Of a stretch of DNA of 64,000 nt, positions 9,711-22,726 are shown piece by piece. Below the pieces are notes generated by a model. That model saw nothing but the letters and a program-made list of their open reading frames with translations. It was not told the DNA's origin and ran no database searches. The first letter of the stretch is position 1. Each line of letters begins with the position of its first letter. This DNA comes from Rutidosis leptorrhynchoides. Lineage: Eukaryota; Streptophyta; Magnoliopsida; Asterales; Asteraceae. The stretch spans positions 505,687,001 to 505,751,000 of the forward strand of contig NC_092336.1 in assembly GCF_046630445.1 (NCBI RefSeq), written 5' to 3'. The position numbers were made by a program, and so were the translations under genes.

Positions 9711-12575
9711 TCATTTAACAGCCTGATAATGTGATTCTTTTGGGTTGGATTGATAACGTGCACACAAGCAAGTGGCAAACATGATATCGGGACGACTTGA
9801 AGTCAAATACATTAGCGATCCGATCATGCTGTGATATTTAGTTGAATTGGCAGATTTTCCATTTAAATCGGCGTTCAACTTTGTATGAGTTTCCATCAGA
9901 GTACCAATGGATTGACATGACTCAAGTTCGAATTTCTTTAAAATATCTAAAATGTACTTCGACTGATTTATGAAAATTCCACTTGGAAGTTGTCGAACTT
10001 GTAAACCCAAAAAGAATTTCAATGTACCCATCATACTCATTTTGAAATGTTTTGACATTAACGCAGCAAATCGATCGCAATGTTTTTGATTTGTTGAGCC
10101 CAAAATTATGTCGTCAACATAAATTTGAATCAACATTATATCATCACCATGCCTTTTAATAAAAAAGGTAGTATCAATCGTACCTTTGTGGAAACCAGAC
10201 TTGATCAAAAATGAGGTAAGTGCATCATACCATGCTCTAGGAGCTTGCTTAAGACCATATAATGCTTTCTTTAACAAGTAAACATCATTCGGACGTTGGT
10301 AATCTACAAACCCTTCGGGTTGATAGACATAAACTTCTTCTTTTAACTGACCGTTAATAAAAGCAGCATGTACGTCCATTTGATGAACTACAAGATTCTT
10401 ATAAGCAGCATTAGCTAAGAACATCCTAATAGCTTCTATCCTAGCTACGGGGGTAAGCATTTCGTCATAATCTATTCCTTCATGTTGTGAGTAACCCTTT
10501 GCAACTAGTCTAGCTTTATTACGTACAATGACTCCATTTTCATCACGCTTATTCTTGAAAATCCATTTGGTATCTATGACATTTCTATTCTCAGGTTCAG
10601 GTACTAGTTCCCACACTTCTAGACGCTCAAACTGGTTTAACTCTTCTTGCATCGCATTTGTCCAGTCGGGGTCCTGAAGAGCATCGGATACTTTCTTTGG
10701 TTCCACCACACTTAAGAAGTTGGCAAATAAGCATTCGTTTGCGGTTGCTCTTCTCGTCTTCATTGGGGCTAATGGTTCACCAATAATAAGTGATGATGGA
10801 TGACTTTTCATGATTGTCCATTTACGCTCATGAGGAGGATGTACAATGTGAAAATCATTCATAGAGTTGTCAACATACGAGGATGTTGTGACATGCTCAA
10901 CAGATTCGAATGATGATTGTACATTCTCGGAGTTTGGTGGAGTAGTGGCAGAAACTTGAGGTGAACTTTCTAACTCGAAATTATGTTCAATAGCAAGAGG
11001 GATATGAGAAGTATTGTTTGAATTTGCAGATGGGGAATCATTGGTTATTGGAACTTCCCCTGAAACATTTGAAGAAGATTCACCATTCATAGCACTTGGC
11101 TCCTCAATTGTTATAGATTGCACGGGATTGTCTGATGAATTTGATGAAGATGACTCTTTAAAGACGTTCTCAAACAAGATATTGAGATCGTCAGGAGTCG
11201 GATGAATTGGTTGAGAATTTTGAGCCAAATTTGACGATGAAGCTCCATCACTTTGAGACGCGGGTCTTGGACCATTTTGTTCAAGAACCATTCTCGATAG
11301 TTCATCAAACTTCACGTTGGTGCTCTCGATGATCCGTTTTGTCCGTCGGTTGTACACACGAAACGCCATTTTGTCTTTTGCATAGCCAATGAAAATTCCT
11401 TCGTCTCCATGAATATCAAACTTCCCTAGGGTATCTCTATCGTTCAACACGTAGCACGTACATCCAAAGATATGAAAATGATTTACGAATGGTTTACGTT
11501 TGTTGATAACTTCATAGGGAGTTTTATCAAAACGTTTATTAATAAGAGTACAGTTTTGTGTATAGCAAGCGGTGCTTACAGCTTCTGCCCAAAGGTAGGG
11601 AGGTAGCTTAGCATAAGACAACATTGTCCTCGCTGCTTCCACTAACGTACGATTTCGACGTTCTACAACACCATTTTGTTGTGGTGTTCGAACGGCAGAG
11701 AACTGATGAGTTATACCTACTGACTTAAGATAGGAATCTAAGATAGAGTTTTTGAACTCTATCCCGTTGTCAGTACGTAATACTCGAAAGGAAAGTTGAA
11801 GATTAACTTGGGTTTGTTTAATGAAGTCGATGATAATCTGAGGTGTTTCATCCTTACTTCTTAAGAAAAAGACCCAGGTGTAACGTGAATAATCATCAAC
11901 AATGACAAGAATGAAATGCTTTTTATTTATCGATTGACATCTCATCGGGCCGCAAAGATCCATGTGTACTAAATGAAGAGGTGCTTCTATGCTCGGTGTA
12001 GTCTTCGACTTGTGTGACGATCTTTTCATTTTGCCAACCGCACATGAAGGACATTCGTGGTCTTTGTTATATTGAAACAATGGAAGACCTTCTACTAAAT
12101 CTTTAGAAACAAGATTGTTCAAGGTTTTGAAGTTTAGATGAGAGAATCTCCGGTGCCACAGCCACGAGTTTTGGGCTGAAGCTTTAGAGATAAGACAATA
12201 AGCATGAGATGGAGTGGCATCATTTAGATCTATGTGGTACATATTATCAGTTCTTCCACCTTCAATGAGATCTTCGCCCTCTTCAGTTTGCAATTTACAC
12301 GAGTAACGACGAAACAAGACTTGTAAATCGCCATCACAAAACTGACCCACACTAAACAAGTTCTGTCCTAGACCCTCAACATAAGACACACGTTTTATGG
12401 TAATACCATTGTGAATGATATCACCATATCCTAAAATAGCAGCAATATGATCATTACCGAAATGCACTGTTCCAAGAAATCGTTCGACGTAGTTGTGCAA
12501 CAATGATTTGTTTCCAGTCATGTGTTTAGAACATCCAGAATCTAAAATCCAAACATAGACCGAAACCCCCTGCAA
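9711..12575 (-). CDS. Copia pol: protease, integrase, reverse transcriptase (954 residues)
   Basis: The open frame covers, in order, a retroviral-type aspartic protease (DSGCSKHM, residues 12-19), the integrase zinc domain (H141, H146, C175, C178), the integrase core with D206, D269 and E305, and a copia-type RT with YVDD near residue 818. Cytoplasmic virus-like particles would process it and reverse-transcribe and integrate the element. The stop at the RNase H border is a TGA, so this is the surviving part of a longer polyprotein rather than a complete gene. The stretch between integrase and RT (about 415-590) is Ser/Asn-rich and variable, as usual. The ATG at 12575 is simply the first in the open frame; gag lies upstream in other frames. 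Confidence 0.88.
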   Translation of the reverse strand: MQGVSVYVWILDSGCSKHMTGNKSLLHNYVERFLGTVHFGNDHIAAILGYGDIIHNGITIKRVSYVEGLGQNLFSVGQFCDGDLQVLFRRYSCKLQTEEGEDLIEGGRTDNMYHIDLNDATPSHAYCLISKASAQNSWLWHRRFSHLNFKTLNNLVSKDLVEGLPLFQYNKDHECPSCAVGKMKRSSHKSKTTPSIEAPLHLVHMDLCGPMRCQSINKKHFILVIVDDYSRYTWVFFLRSKDETPQIIIDFIKQTQVNLQLSFRVLRTDNGIEFKNSILDSYLKSVGITHQFSAVRTPQQNGVVERRNRTLVEAARTMLSYAKLPPYLWAEAVSTACYTQNCTLINKRFDKTPYEVINKRKPFVNHFHIFGCTCYVLNDRDTLGKFDIHGDEGIFIGYAKDKMAFRVYNRRTKRIIESTNVKFDELSRMVLEQNGPRPASQSDGASSSNLAQNSQPIHPTPDDLNILFENVFKESSSSNSSDNPVQSITIEEPSAMNGESSSNVSGEVPITNDSPSANSNNTSHIPLAIEHNFELESSPQVSATTPPNSENVQSSFESVEHVTTSSYVDNSMNDFHIVHPPHERKWTIMKSHPSSLIIGEPLAPMKTRRATANECLFANFLSVVEPKKVSDALQDPDWTNAMQEELNQFERLEVWELVPEPENRNVIDTKWIFKNKRDENGVIVRNKARLVAKGYSQHEGIDYDEMLTPVARIEAIRMFLANAAYKNLVVHQMDVHAAFINGQLKEEVYVYQPEGFVDYQRPNDVYLLKKALYGLKQAPRAWYDALTSFLIKSGFHKGTIDTTFFIKRHGDDIMLIQIYVDDIILGSTNQKHCDRFAALMSKHFKMSMMGTLKFFLGLQVRQLPSGIFINQSKYILDILKKFELESCQSIGTLMETHTKLNADLNGKSANSTKYHSMIGSLMYLTSSRPDIMFATCLCARYQSNPKESHYQAVK

Positions 12576-14962
12576 ACAAAACGATTAATGCATTAATTTA
12601 GGAACCCATTTGAAAGTGGGTCCTCAATCAGCAGGAATACATTTCACATAAAATGCAGATTTAACATTCAAAGCATATGAAACAAACTTCATAGAACAAC
12701 CAGTACGATCTCGAGTTTCCACACTCGATTTATTACAAGCCAAATGACAAGCTTTAAAATCCACAAATTGAACATTCTTAGAAAGTTCTGAATTCTTAGA
12801 CCTAGACTTAGAAAGACTAACATTTGCTTTGACTAAATCATTCTTTCGAATCCAGACTTGTTTTGATTTCTCCCCCGATTTTATACCTGTCATGTGAAAA
12901 ACGTTTTTATTAGAATTTGCTTGTGGAAACTTGAGTGTTGTACTTGAAGACTTAGGAGTGTGCTTTTTCTTCTTTTTGGGATGTCTTCCTATTCTTTTTC
13001 TTAGAATTGAATGAAATCCCTATCTCTATCTGTGGAGGTATATACAAACTAAGCAATTCCTCGATTGTATAACGTAGTGTATGCCTCAACGATACTGGAT
13101 CAGAAATGTCTTTGACGTTATCATGTATTGGACTTTTGACATCAAACGAAACTAATTTTGACTCACCATTTGTGCTCTTGTTGTTTGAAGAAGTTTTGAC
13201 AACTTCTTTCTTTAGAAAGGACTTTGGTTTAGTAAATTGAGCACATTTTGGCGATGAAGATTCCCCTTGTTTTACAAAAACAATTTTATTCTTTGGAGAA
13301 TTGTTCAAAACTTTTTGAGATTTTTCCTTCTTATGTCTCTGTTTAAAATACAATGATGTCAGAGAAAAATGAGATTTTTGTTTTGATGAACCTAACTCAT
13401 ATTTGACTTTGACATTTTGAGTCCTAGGTTTATCATTCGGCATAGTCTCATTTACCCTAACTAACATATAAGCAGCACTGGAAGCCTTCAAAGGAATTTT
13501 ACATTTGGTCTCATCCTTAGATGTCGGTGTCTCAATCTTAGGGGTAAGCAACGTAGGTTGTGAGACATTTTCGGTAAGAGCTGGAGTATTATTCAGAAGA
13601 AGACTCGAATTTTCTTTTGAAAGATCTTTTGTATGTTCAGTTGATTGAAAATAATCTTGATAGATATTTTTCCCATTGCGATTATCCAAATCATATGAAT
13701 TGTTAAGACGTACTTATTCTAATTCAATCGCTCTATCAGCTGACTCTAAACGTTTCTTGTCTTCTTCCTCAAATTCTCCAGTCTTATACTTAAGAATATG
13801 CTCAGGAAGACCATGTCTAATAAACTCTTCATCATATAATTGACAAATCTCGAAAGTAATGGATTGTAGTATTTGGGGATTATCATAACCCAACCCTGGT
13901 TTGTCATACGAACCAACTGTGTCAATTGATTTGTGTTTATACATGAAAACAGTTTGTCTAGATTGGTTTTGTTTAAAAATAATGTTTTCATAGTCAAGAG
14001 CTTTTTCTTTTAAATATTCAATTTCCTTTTTAAGCTCTAAACTTTCACAATCTTTCAAAAACACAGTATGTTTCAAATCATTTATTTGACTTTCAAGTTT
14101 TTGAAGAATGGGACTATGATTCTCTAACACTTTTTCGTATTTGCTTTGAACCCCAGACAAGTCATCTTTCAGACATTCTACTATCCGTTTATCCACAGAT
14201 TTCTCTTCATTTAAAGCACGGATAGACATTTGACATTCAGTCAATTGTTCCTCAAGCTCACTTCTTGTCTTTTCACTTATGTGAAGCTTAGATTGAAAGA
14301 GTTCGAGCTCGTCATTTGATTTTGTCTTAATGACATCAAATGCTTCTCTCAATGATTCATTCTCGAGTTTAACTTGATTTGAAAAGTTTTCTAGAGAATT
14401 GATCTTTTTAGAAAGATTTTTGTTTTCTAATTCGAGATTAGAAATTTTCGATGAAAATTCTTCATTCAAAGATTTAATTTCTTTCTTTAAATTTTTTTTC
14501 TCTTTTGTTAAACGTCGAGAATGTTTCGCCATGTATTTCAATTGTTCATCAAGTTCATTAGAATGTTGTACCTCAGATGAGCTAGTTTCCTCGGAATCTC
14601 CATCAGAATGTGCATCTCCTTGTTGTTGAGAAATGAGATTTGCCATGAAACAACCTTCCACTTTAGCCTCCTCATCATCCGTGTAGTAAAACCATGACTC
14701 TTGTTCAGCCATCAAAGCCATGCCTGATTCAATCTGCTTAGCCAGAATCGTCTTGTTCCTATAATAATCAGAATTCCTGGTTCTCGGAATAGTATAATTT
14801 TTGACAAAATGACCCGCTTCCCCACAGTTGTAGCACGTACTTGCAACTTTGTTTGCGGGTTTCGGATCATTCCTAGTTGCACCTTTGGGCTCTTTTGGTT
14901 GAATCACAATGGTTTCCTTTGTATGTTGTGGAGCTTTGTTTTTGGCAAAGCTTGATGAGATA
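12576..14962 (-). pseudogene. Copia gag C-terminal half: zinc knuckle, coiled coil and spacer, frame broken
   Basis: Three open pieces (13714-14962, 12952-13689, 12624-12893) follow each other on the minus strand, separated by stops or frame changes. The first has a CCHC knuckle (CYNCGEAGHFVKN, where the last Cys is replaced by Tyr: NYTIP). After an acidic block comes a long Lys/Glu/Leu heptad region (roughly 14560-13990) that should form a coiled coil. The second is Lys/Ser-rich without a known domain. The third ends just before protease. At 14962 the frame continues across the Athila insertion into 27964. Confidence 0.75.
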
Positions 14963-15428
14963 TGATAATGCTAAAAACGAACATATATTTCATAGCATTA
15001 TCCCTCAAGAAAGACAAGCTTTTAGTTGCAATTGTTCTATTTACAAGTGATATTCGTTTAAATAATAAAAGGTGAAGACAAAAGACATATTTGACGAATT
15101 GAAGACGCAAACGACCAAAAAGCTAAAAAGTACAAAGTACAATCAAAGTGGTTCAAATTAATGATGAGAAACGTCTAAAAGTTACAAGAGTACGAGCCGC
15201 TAAACGCAAAGTACAAGATATTAAATAGTACGAAAGGACGTTCGAAAATCAGGAACCGGGACCAGAGTCAACTCTTAACGCGCGACTCAACGGAGCGAAA
15301 ATTACAAGTCAACTATGCACATGAATATAATATAATATATAATTAATTCTTAAAATTATATATATATTATATTATTTATTAAAACCGTCGGCAAACTAGC
15401 AAACAAAAGCATGTGGCCTGATCTAGCT

Positions 15429-15477
15429 GGCCATGCGATCGCATGGCCTGGAAGAACAAAACTCATGCGATCGCATG
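15429..15477. repeat. Two GCGATCGC-centred palindromes
   Basis: 15429-15448 is a perfect 20-base palindrome, GGCCATGCGATCGCATGGCC. 15464-15477 (CATGCGATCGCATG) is a second one. Both recur in the 3' LTR (26461-26509), the second with one change. Degenerate copies lie at 17290-17340 in the leader. Confidence 0.85.
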
Positions 15478-15563
15478 GCCCCAAAAGTTGGGTCAGGTCC
15501 TATAAATTCCGCGTGTTTTGGCCGAATTTCATACATAATTTTCAATCTCTCTGTCTCTCTCAC

Positions 15564-15565
<2 letters not shown>

Positions 15566-15631
<66 letters not shown>
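15566..15631. repeat. (TA)n microsatellite
   Basis: Alternating TA run in the Athila-like 5' LTR; the 3' LTR has a longer run at 26592-26665. Tyr/Ile-repeat ORFs predicted here are artefacts. Confidence 0.95.
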
Positions 15632-15636
<5 letters not shown>

Positions 15637-16951
15637 AATTTTAATTTTAATTTAAGATTAATAATAATAAGGGTATGTTAGCGAATGTTGTAAGTGTGTA
15701 AGTCGAAATTCTGTCCGTGTAACGCTACGCTATTATTAATCATTGTAAGTTATGTTCAAACTTTTTAAATTAATGTCTCGTAGCTAAGTTATTATTATGC
15801 CTATTTAAATCGAAGTAATCGTGATGTTGGGCTAAAATATTAAAGACGGGGTAATTGGGCTTTGTACCATAATTGGGCTTTATACCATAATTGGGGTTTG
15901 GACAAAAGACCGGCACTTGTGGAAATTGGACTATGGGCTATTAATGGGCTTTATATTTGTTTAATTGAATGATAGTTCGTTAATTTAATATAAAGATTTA
16001 CAATTGGACGCACCTATAAATAACCATATACACTCGATCGGACACGATGGGCGGGATATTTATAAGTACTAATAATCGTTCATTTAACCGGACACGGGAA
16101 TGGATTAATAGTCAATAGACTCATTAAAACAGGGGTGAATTATGTACAAGGACACTTGGCGTAATTGTTAACAAAGTATTAAAACCTTGTTATAGTTTAA
16201 GTCCCCAATTAGTTGGAATATTTGACTTCGGATATAAGGATAATTTGACGAGGACACTCGCACTTTATATTTATGACTGATGGACTGTTATGGACAAAAA
16301 CCAGATGGACATATCGAATAATCCAGGACAAAGGACAATTAAGCCATGGTAATAAACTAAAATCAACACGTCAAACATCATGATTACAGAAGTTTAAATA
16401 AGCATAATTCCTTTATTTTATATCACATCGCACTTTTATTTACTGTCATTTTATTTATGGCACTTTTAATTATCGTACTTTTTAATTATCGCAATTTTAT
16501 TTACCGTCATTTTATTTATCGCACTTTAATCTATCGCACTTTAATTATTGTCATTTACTTTACGCTTTAAATTAAGTTATATTTATTTTTAATATTTTAC
16601 ATTAGGTTTTAACTGCGACTAAAGTTTTAAAATTGACAAACCGGTAATTAAACGGTAAAAACCCCCTTTTATAATAATAATACTACTTATATATATATAT
16701 ATATATATTTATATTTATACAAATATAGTTTAAAAATATAGCGTTAAACTTGGCTAATTCCCTGTGGACGAACCGGACTTACTAAAAAACTACACTACTG
16801 TACGATTAGGTACACTGCCTATAAGTGTTGTAGCAAGGTTTAGGTATATCCACTCTATAAATAAATAAATAACTTGTGTAAAATTGTATCGTATTTAATA
16901 GTTTTTCATAATAAATATATAACTATTTCGTATACACCTCTGCACACATCA

Positions 16952-18272
16952 AGTATTTTTGGCGCCGTTGCCGGGAATAAATAATGCCGAAAGCGAAACG
17001 CTATAAAAAATGTTCCTTTATTAAGTTTTAATTTCTTTTTGTAAAAATACGTTTTTAAAAATTAAAAATACAAAAATATAAAAAGAAAAACAAAATATAT
17101 ATATTTTTAAGAGTTGTTCAAAATATATAAAATTATAAAGAATTTTTATTTTTATTTCTATTTTAAGTTTTTAAATATAAGTTTTATTTAATTTATATAA
17201 ATATTTTATATAAATATATAAACAGAAAAAAAAGTAAAAAGTATTCGGGCTACACTGTAGCAGCCCAACATTTGATCTGGAATTCGGGCCCATGCGACTG
17301 CATGAACCAGGCGACTATATCTCATGCGATCACATGAGACTATCTGACACGCAAGGATGGAACATCGTACAACATTAATTACGGGTATTATTAATTATTA
17401 TTATTATTATTAAACCCTAATTAGGGTTTATATTTTATATTAATTAGTTTTAGTTTATTTATTTTTTGTATTTTTAAGTTTAATTAGTTTTATTAATATA
17501 ATAAATTAATACTTTTATAAAATAAATAATATAAAAATAATATTTTTATAAAAATTGTATTTTTTATAACTTTAAGTTTTATTTTTATATTTTATATCTT
17601 TTTATTCATAATATTTGTATTTTTATTGTTCGTAATTAGTTTTTAATCTAGTATTTTGCGGTAGTTATTTTTATTTCTAGATTTTTTGGCTTTGTCATAA
17701 AATCCCTTAAGTACTTTTTCTTTAGATTAAGATTTAGGTACTTTAGAATTTTACGACGTCGCACATCGCTTTAATATTTAATAGACTTTAGTACCTTTTT
17801 AAGTTATTACCGTTTTAGATATAGAATTCTTTTTAAGCTTTAATACCTTTAGACGTAATTTTTAATTTTTAGTTTTTAGACTTTTGAGTTTCGACACTTT
17901 ACTTTCTTTTTATTGTTTTTTGACGCTTATTTTTTGACCTTTTATTTTTCGATGTTTTTTGACGCACTCTTTTTCTTTCTTATTTCTCGACGCTCTAGTT
18001 TTTAGGACATAGAATTTTCTATTTTTCTCTAAAATTTCTTTAAATTTCGACGAAAAATTATTTTAAGTGGTTAAATTGATAGACATCCAAAATTTTCTGG
18101 TTCGTAGTAATAGTTGGATTTGTTAGTGGCGAGTTGTGGGCTTCCGATTTAAAGGGTCCTGGCTACCTGCTGCATCTATTGGCTATTCGAAACGTGGAAA
18201 AAATCAGAAAAGTCTATTAATTTGATAACTTATATAATTTTTATCTTTTATAACTAATAGGATATTCAGTGA
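16952..18272 (+). other. Athila-like primer site and leader
   Basis: The primer site TGGCGCCGTTGCCGGGA is at 16960-16976, a few bases after the LTR. The remaining 1.3 kb up to the gag ATG is very AT-rich with no credible ORF, in keeping with a long Athila leader. Confidence 0.7.
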
Positions 18273-20807
18273 ATGCACCGAGCAAAACGTTCACCACCTT
18301 TTATACGTTCACCACCTGTAACTCGATCAAGACATATAGCCAACATTGTCGCTGTTGATTTTTCTTTAGAATCGTCATCTAGTCGACCAAGTACTCAAAT
18401 TCAAATTTCCGATAATCCATTTTTTGAACCCGACCTCACAATTGAGAATTCGAAGGATATTCAGGGACAATTCAGAGATCCTGAACCACTAATCATTCCT
18501 CCTGAACCACAAATCACTCATCCAGAAATTGTCGAGGAAGAAACCATTAAGTCAGAATCCTCTAGTGATTCAGATTCAACCAATTCAATAATGGAAAATC
18601 TGAAACCTCTAAGTATGGAAGACCGAATGAGAGCTAAACGCACTGGCCAAGGTCACGCAATTACTCAACCAGACATTAATGCGCCAGATTATGAAATCAA
18701 AGGACAAATCCTACACATGGTAACTAATCAATGCCAATTTAGTGGTGCGCCGAAGGAAGATCCAAACAAACATCTTCGTACCTTTAATAGGATCTGTACT
18801 CTATTTAAAATTAGAGAAGTGGAGGATGAACAGATATATCTCATGTTATTTCCCTGTACTTTAAAGGGAGAAGCCAAAGATTGGTTAGAATCGTTACCTG
18901 AAGGGGCGATTGATACATGGGATGTCTTAGTTGAAAAATTTCTTAAACAATTCTTTCCGGCATCTAAAGCCGTGAGACTTCAAGGAGAAATAGTTACATT
19001 CACGCAAAATCCAAATGAAACTTTATATGAGGTGTGGACAAGATTTGGAAAGTTGTTAAGAGGATGTCGGCAACATGGTTTAGATACTTATCAAATAGTA
19101 CAGATATTCTATCAAGGATGCGACATCACTACAAGAAAAGACATCGATATAGCAGCTGGTGGTTCCATTATGAAGAAAACCGCAACTGAAGCTTACAAAA
19201 TTATTGATAACACTGCTTCTCACTCACATGAGTGGCATCAAGAAAAAGATATCGTTAGATCATCTAAAGCGGCTAGAGCCGATTCTAGCCATGACTTCGA
19301 TTCCATTTCCGCAAAGATAGATGATGTTGAGAGAAGAATGGAAAAGATGACTAAAGATATTCACTCGATACGAATTAGTTGTGAGCAGTGTGGAGGACCA
19401 CATTTGACAAAAGATTGTCTCAGTATTGAACAAACAATGGAACAAAGAGAGAATGTTTCATATATAAACCAAAGGCCTGGAAATAATTATCAGAATAATT
19501 ATCAACCGCCAAGACCAATCTACAATCAAAACCAGAATTATAACCGAAATGTTTCATACAACAACCAACAAGGTCCTAGCAATCAACAAGTATCCAATAA
19601 TACTTATAATCAGCAAAGACCTATTTTTCCAAATAAACCACCACAAACCGATGATAAAAAGCTAAATCTAGAAGACATGATGTCAAAGCTAGTTGAATCT
19701 CAAACGTAATTTTTCACATCTCAGAAATAAACCAATGAACAAAATGCTCAAGCATTTAGAAATCAACAAGCTTCAATCCAAAATCTGGAACAAGAAGTAA
19801 GTAACCTAGCAAGGTTGATAGGTGAAAGAAAACCGGGAAGTCTACCTAGCGATACAAATGCTAACCCCCGGAATGAAACAGCTAAAGCTATTACCACAAG
19901 AAGTGGTATTACACTTAAACCACCTGAAATACCTATAATTTCTGATGATTCTATTCCTACTACTCAAGAACCACAATCTGAACAATATAAGGAAACAGAA
20001 CCGGTAGTTGAAAAGGTTAATGAAGATAACACAGTTAAGGCTAAACCTTATGTTAAACCATACCAACCACCACTTCCTTACCCGAGTAAAATAAGAAAGG
20101 AAAGACTTGAAGCCGAGCAATCCAAATTCTTGGATATGTTTAAACAAATAAATGTCAACCTTCCTTTCATTGATGTGATTTCAGGAATGCCTAGATATGC
20201 TAAATTTCTGAAAGATCTAATCACAAATAGAAAGAAAATGGAAGAACTCTCGACTGTTACTATGAATGCTAATTGTTCTGTAGTGCTGTTGAATAAGATA
20301 CCAGAAAAATTATCAGATCCAAGAAGTTTCACAATTCCATGTTTTCTGGGTAGTCTTAGTTCAATAGAAGCATTGGCAGACTTAGGTGCTAGAATAAATT
20401 TAATGCCGTATTCACTATACACTAAACTAGACCTCGGAGAATTGAAACCAACATGAATAAGCATACAACTAGCCGATCGATCAGTAAAATATCCTAGAGG
20501 GATAATGGAGAACATGCTAGTTAAAGTTGGTACTTTAGTATTTCCAGTAGATTTTGTTATTCTGGACATGGAAGAAGATTCTCGAGTTCCTCTCATATTA
20601 GGAAGACCATTCTTAAACATGGCTAAAGCAATAATATACGTGTTCGGTAAGAAACTGACCCTAAGTATAGAGGATGAGAGTGTTACCTTTTCTGTTGATA
20701 GAGCCATGCAACAACCACAATCTGCAGATGATACATGTTATTATATTCAAACTATAGATACACATGCAGAATTGTTAGAAGAATTTCCAAAATTACAAGG
20801 AACATGA
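18273..20807 (+). pseudogene. Athila-like gag-protease, one frame with in-frame stops
   Basis: A single frame is readable across the block but is interrupted by TAA at 19707-19709, another TAA shortly after (about 19728), TGA at 20454-20456 and TGA at 20805-20807, with no frameshift. The capsid-like part (about residues 115-320) has LKGEAKDWLESLP and the FLKQFFPASKA stretch typical of plant gag. A CCHC-like knuckle follows (CEQCGGPHLTKDC, about residue 370), then an Asn/Gln/Tyr-rich tail. The protease part carries LADLGARINLMPYSLY, where the Athila-type DLGA replaces DSGA. The sequence ends in ATLMAN at 20876, where element C begins. All four stops could have arisen by single substitutions. 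Confidence 0.85.
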
Positions 20808-20876
20808 GAATGTTCTTTAGGAGAAGGAACTGAACCAATTGATGAAGCTGAAATGTTAGCTACACTCATGGCTAAT

Positions 20877-22726
20877 TGATGTGTCAAGACGTAACCTTTA
20901 AAATGTAGACAATATGCTCAATAATTAACACATAATACAGGCAACTAAACCCGATCATGCAGTAACTAGCAAGTAAATTGACCAATTCGATCCATAGGGA
21001 GAAGTTTGTTTTAAGGACTTTACAACGATTAATTATTCTAAAGGAAAAGGGGAGTTTTAGTTGTTGAATTACTTTGTAATAATAGTAATTAAAATGAAAT
21101 GAATAACGAGGATGAGAAGGCGGTGTTTACTTCAATGCTTGATAAATGATAGGGATTATTCTTTTATGGTTAAACCCGTTATTATGTAGTTACAAGTAAA
21201 TGTAAATGGCATATATATATCTCACAATATCTATAAACCGAGAACTATAAACTTAGTAAATTTACATAAACCTTGTCATTAGTTCTTTTTTACCTATGTT
21301 TAATCAATAAGACTCTTCCTTGGTTGAATTCACATAAAACCTAGTTTATTAAGATCACTCTAAATAAACTACACTATTGTAAAATCTAGGTACCATTCAA
21401 TTACCATCCTACACTCACATGTAGATGTCTAAATCACTAGGTGTTGAAGTACAAGCCATGAACATTGATAAACTCACATAAACCAATTCATAACTTGTAT
21501 AATTGAACTAGACTAAATGGATACATACAACAATGGATCTATGGAAGAACATAATTGATTTAGATTGATTAGATTAATTAGACCCAACCCGGTTAAACTC
21601 ACGTAAAACCTAAATTACAACAATCACTTGAGGTAAATTCATGACTATGTAGTTCTAGTACTTATTCAATTACCGATCTAAACATATAGCAAAGTCGTCA
21701 ATTAAGTATATGTTTACCCGTCTAGATTACTAAAAGTATTGAAGCATAGATTGTGTTCCTAGTGTCACATGTAGTTAACAATCTATGTAATTGAAGTAAA
21801 GTACCAAACTAGCATAACTATGGTTCTTTTGGTTGGACATGGTAATTTAATCAATCAAACATCATAGTAACTTAAATAACATTAAAAGATAGAACAATCC
21901 CAAACCATAAATCTTATATTAAAGTAAACACACAAGGCTTTAGCCAATCATAATAATGAAGGTTACAACAATATAATCTAAACAATAGGAATTCATAATC
22001 TTATCACTAAAATAAATGAAACCGAGAGTACCTATCGTAGCATATGATCCCTTCTTCAATCTTGATGCTCAAAAGGGTAAAGAACCCTTTAGAATGGCTG
22101 GGGGAAGCCCCCTTCTCGGACTAGAACTGATGTATATTGAGGTGTATTTTTAGAATGAGTTTAGACCCTTTAAATAGCAAGAAAAGTAGGTATTTCAGCC
22201 TCCAATGCGCCGCATCGCTTTGTGATGCGCCGCATCACCTTCTCACCTACCACCCAGCTCACGTACATGTCATTTACAGCTCATTTTTGATGTTTTATAC
22301 CCAGATGCACCGCATCTAAAAGAGATGTGCCGCATCTGACCTTACTGATGCTCCGTATGCCTATGAAACGCCGCATTTAATACTTTCGAACAAGAAAACT
22401 GCACAGATGCGCCGCATCCCTTTCATATGTGCCGCATCCCTTGAGTAAAATGAGGAAATGTCTAAACAAAAGTTGTAGTGCTCTGAGTTACGGACATCTG
22501 GGCTCCGGATTCACCTTTTTTCGAGTCCGTATGACCAAAACGGTGCAGGTTCGCAGAATCTTCTAAAATCAGCAATGTTTTTCGATAAATCTTCACTTCA
22601 ACACTCGCAACGGATTATGTACACATTTTAACTTATTACAATACACAAGTACCACAATTACATACAAAATGATACAAAATCGGATCGAAATAATGACAAC
22701 AAATATGTATAATTTTGGAGTTATCA
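20877..22726 (-). repeat. Element C 3' LTR (complete, 1850 bases)
   Basis: The first 507 bases (20877-21384) match 25411-25918. From 22205 to 22440 it has about eight copies, in pairs, of a quasi-palindrome near GATGCGCCGCATC. No credible ORF. Confidence 0.88.

Larger units (their letters stand above)
14963..16951 (+). repeat. Athila-like 5' LTR
   Basis: 1989 bases, matching 25994-27963. Compared with the 3' copy it has an extra copy of an 18-base unit (GGGCTTTATACCATAATT, around 15875-15895), scattered substitutions and a shorter TA run. It contains two GCGATCGC palindromes (15429-15448, 15464-15477) and a degenerate tandem ATTTATCGCACTTTTA array (about 16430-16575). Confidence 0.9.

Noticed and set aside
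15429..15448. Bacterial HIP1-type GCGATCGC site or contamination
   Set aside because: It lies inside a plant LTR and is repeated at the same place in the other LTR; the resemblance is coincidental.
15411..15681. Tyr-Ile repeat ORFs (also 26444-26728)
   Set aside because: Translation of the TA microsatellite in the Athila-like LTRs.
20078..20707. 209-codon minus-strand ORF
   Set aside because: Antisense shadow of the Athila-like gag-protease. There is no promoter or domain, and the sense frame shows clear protease homology.
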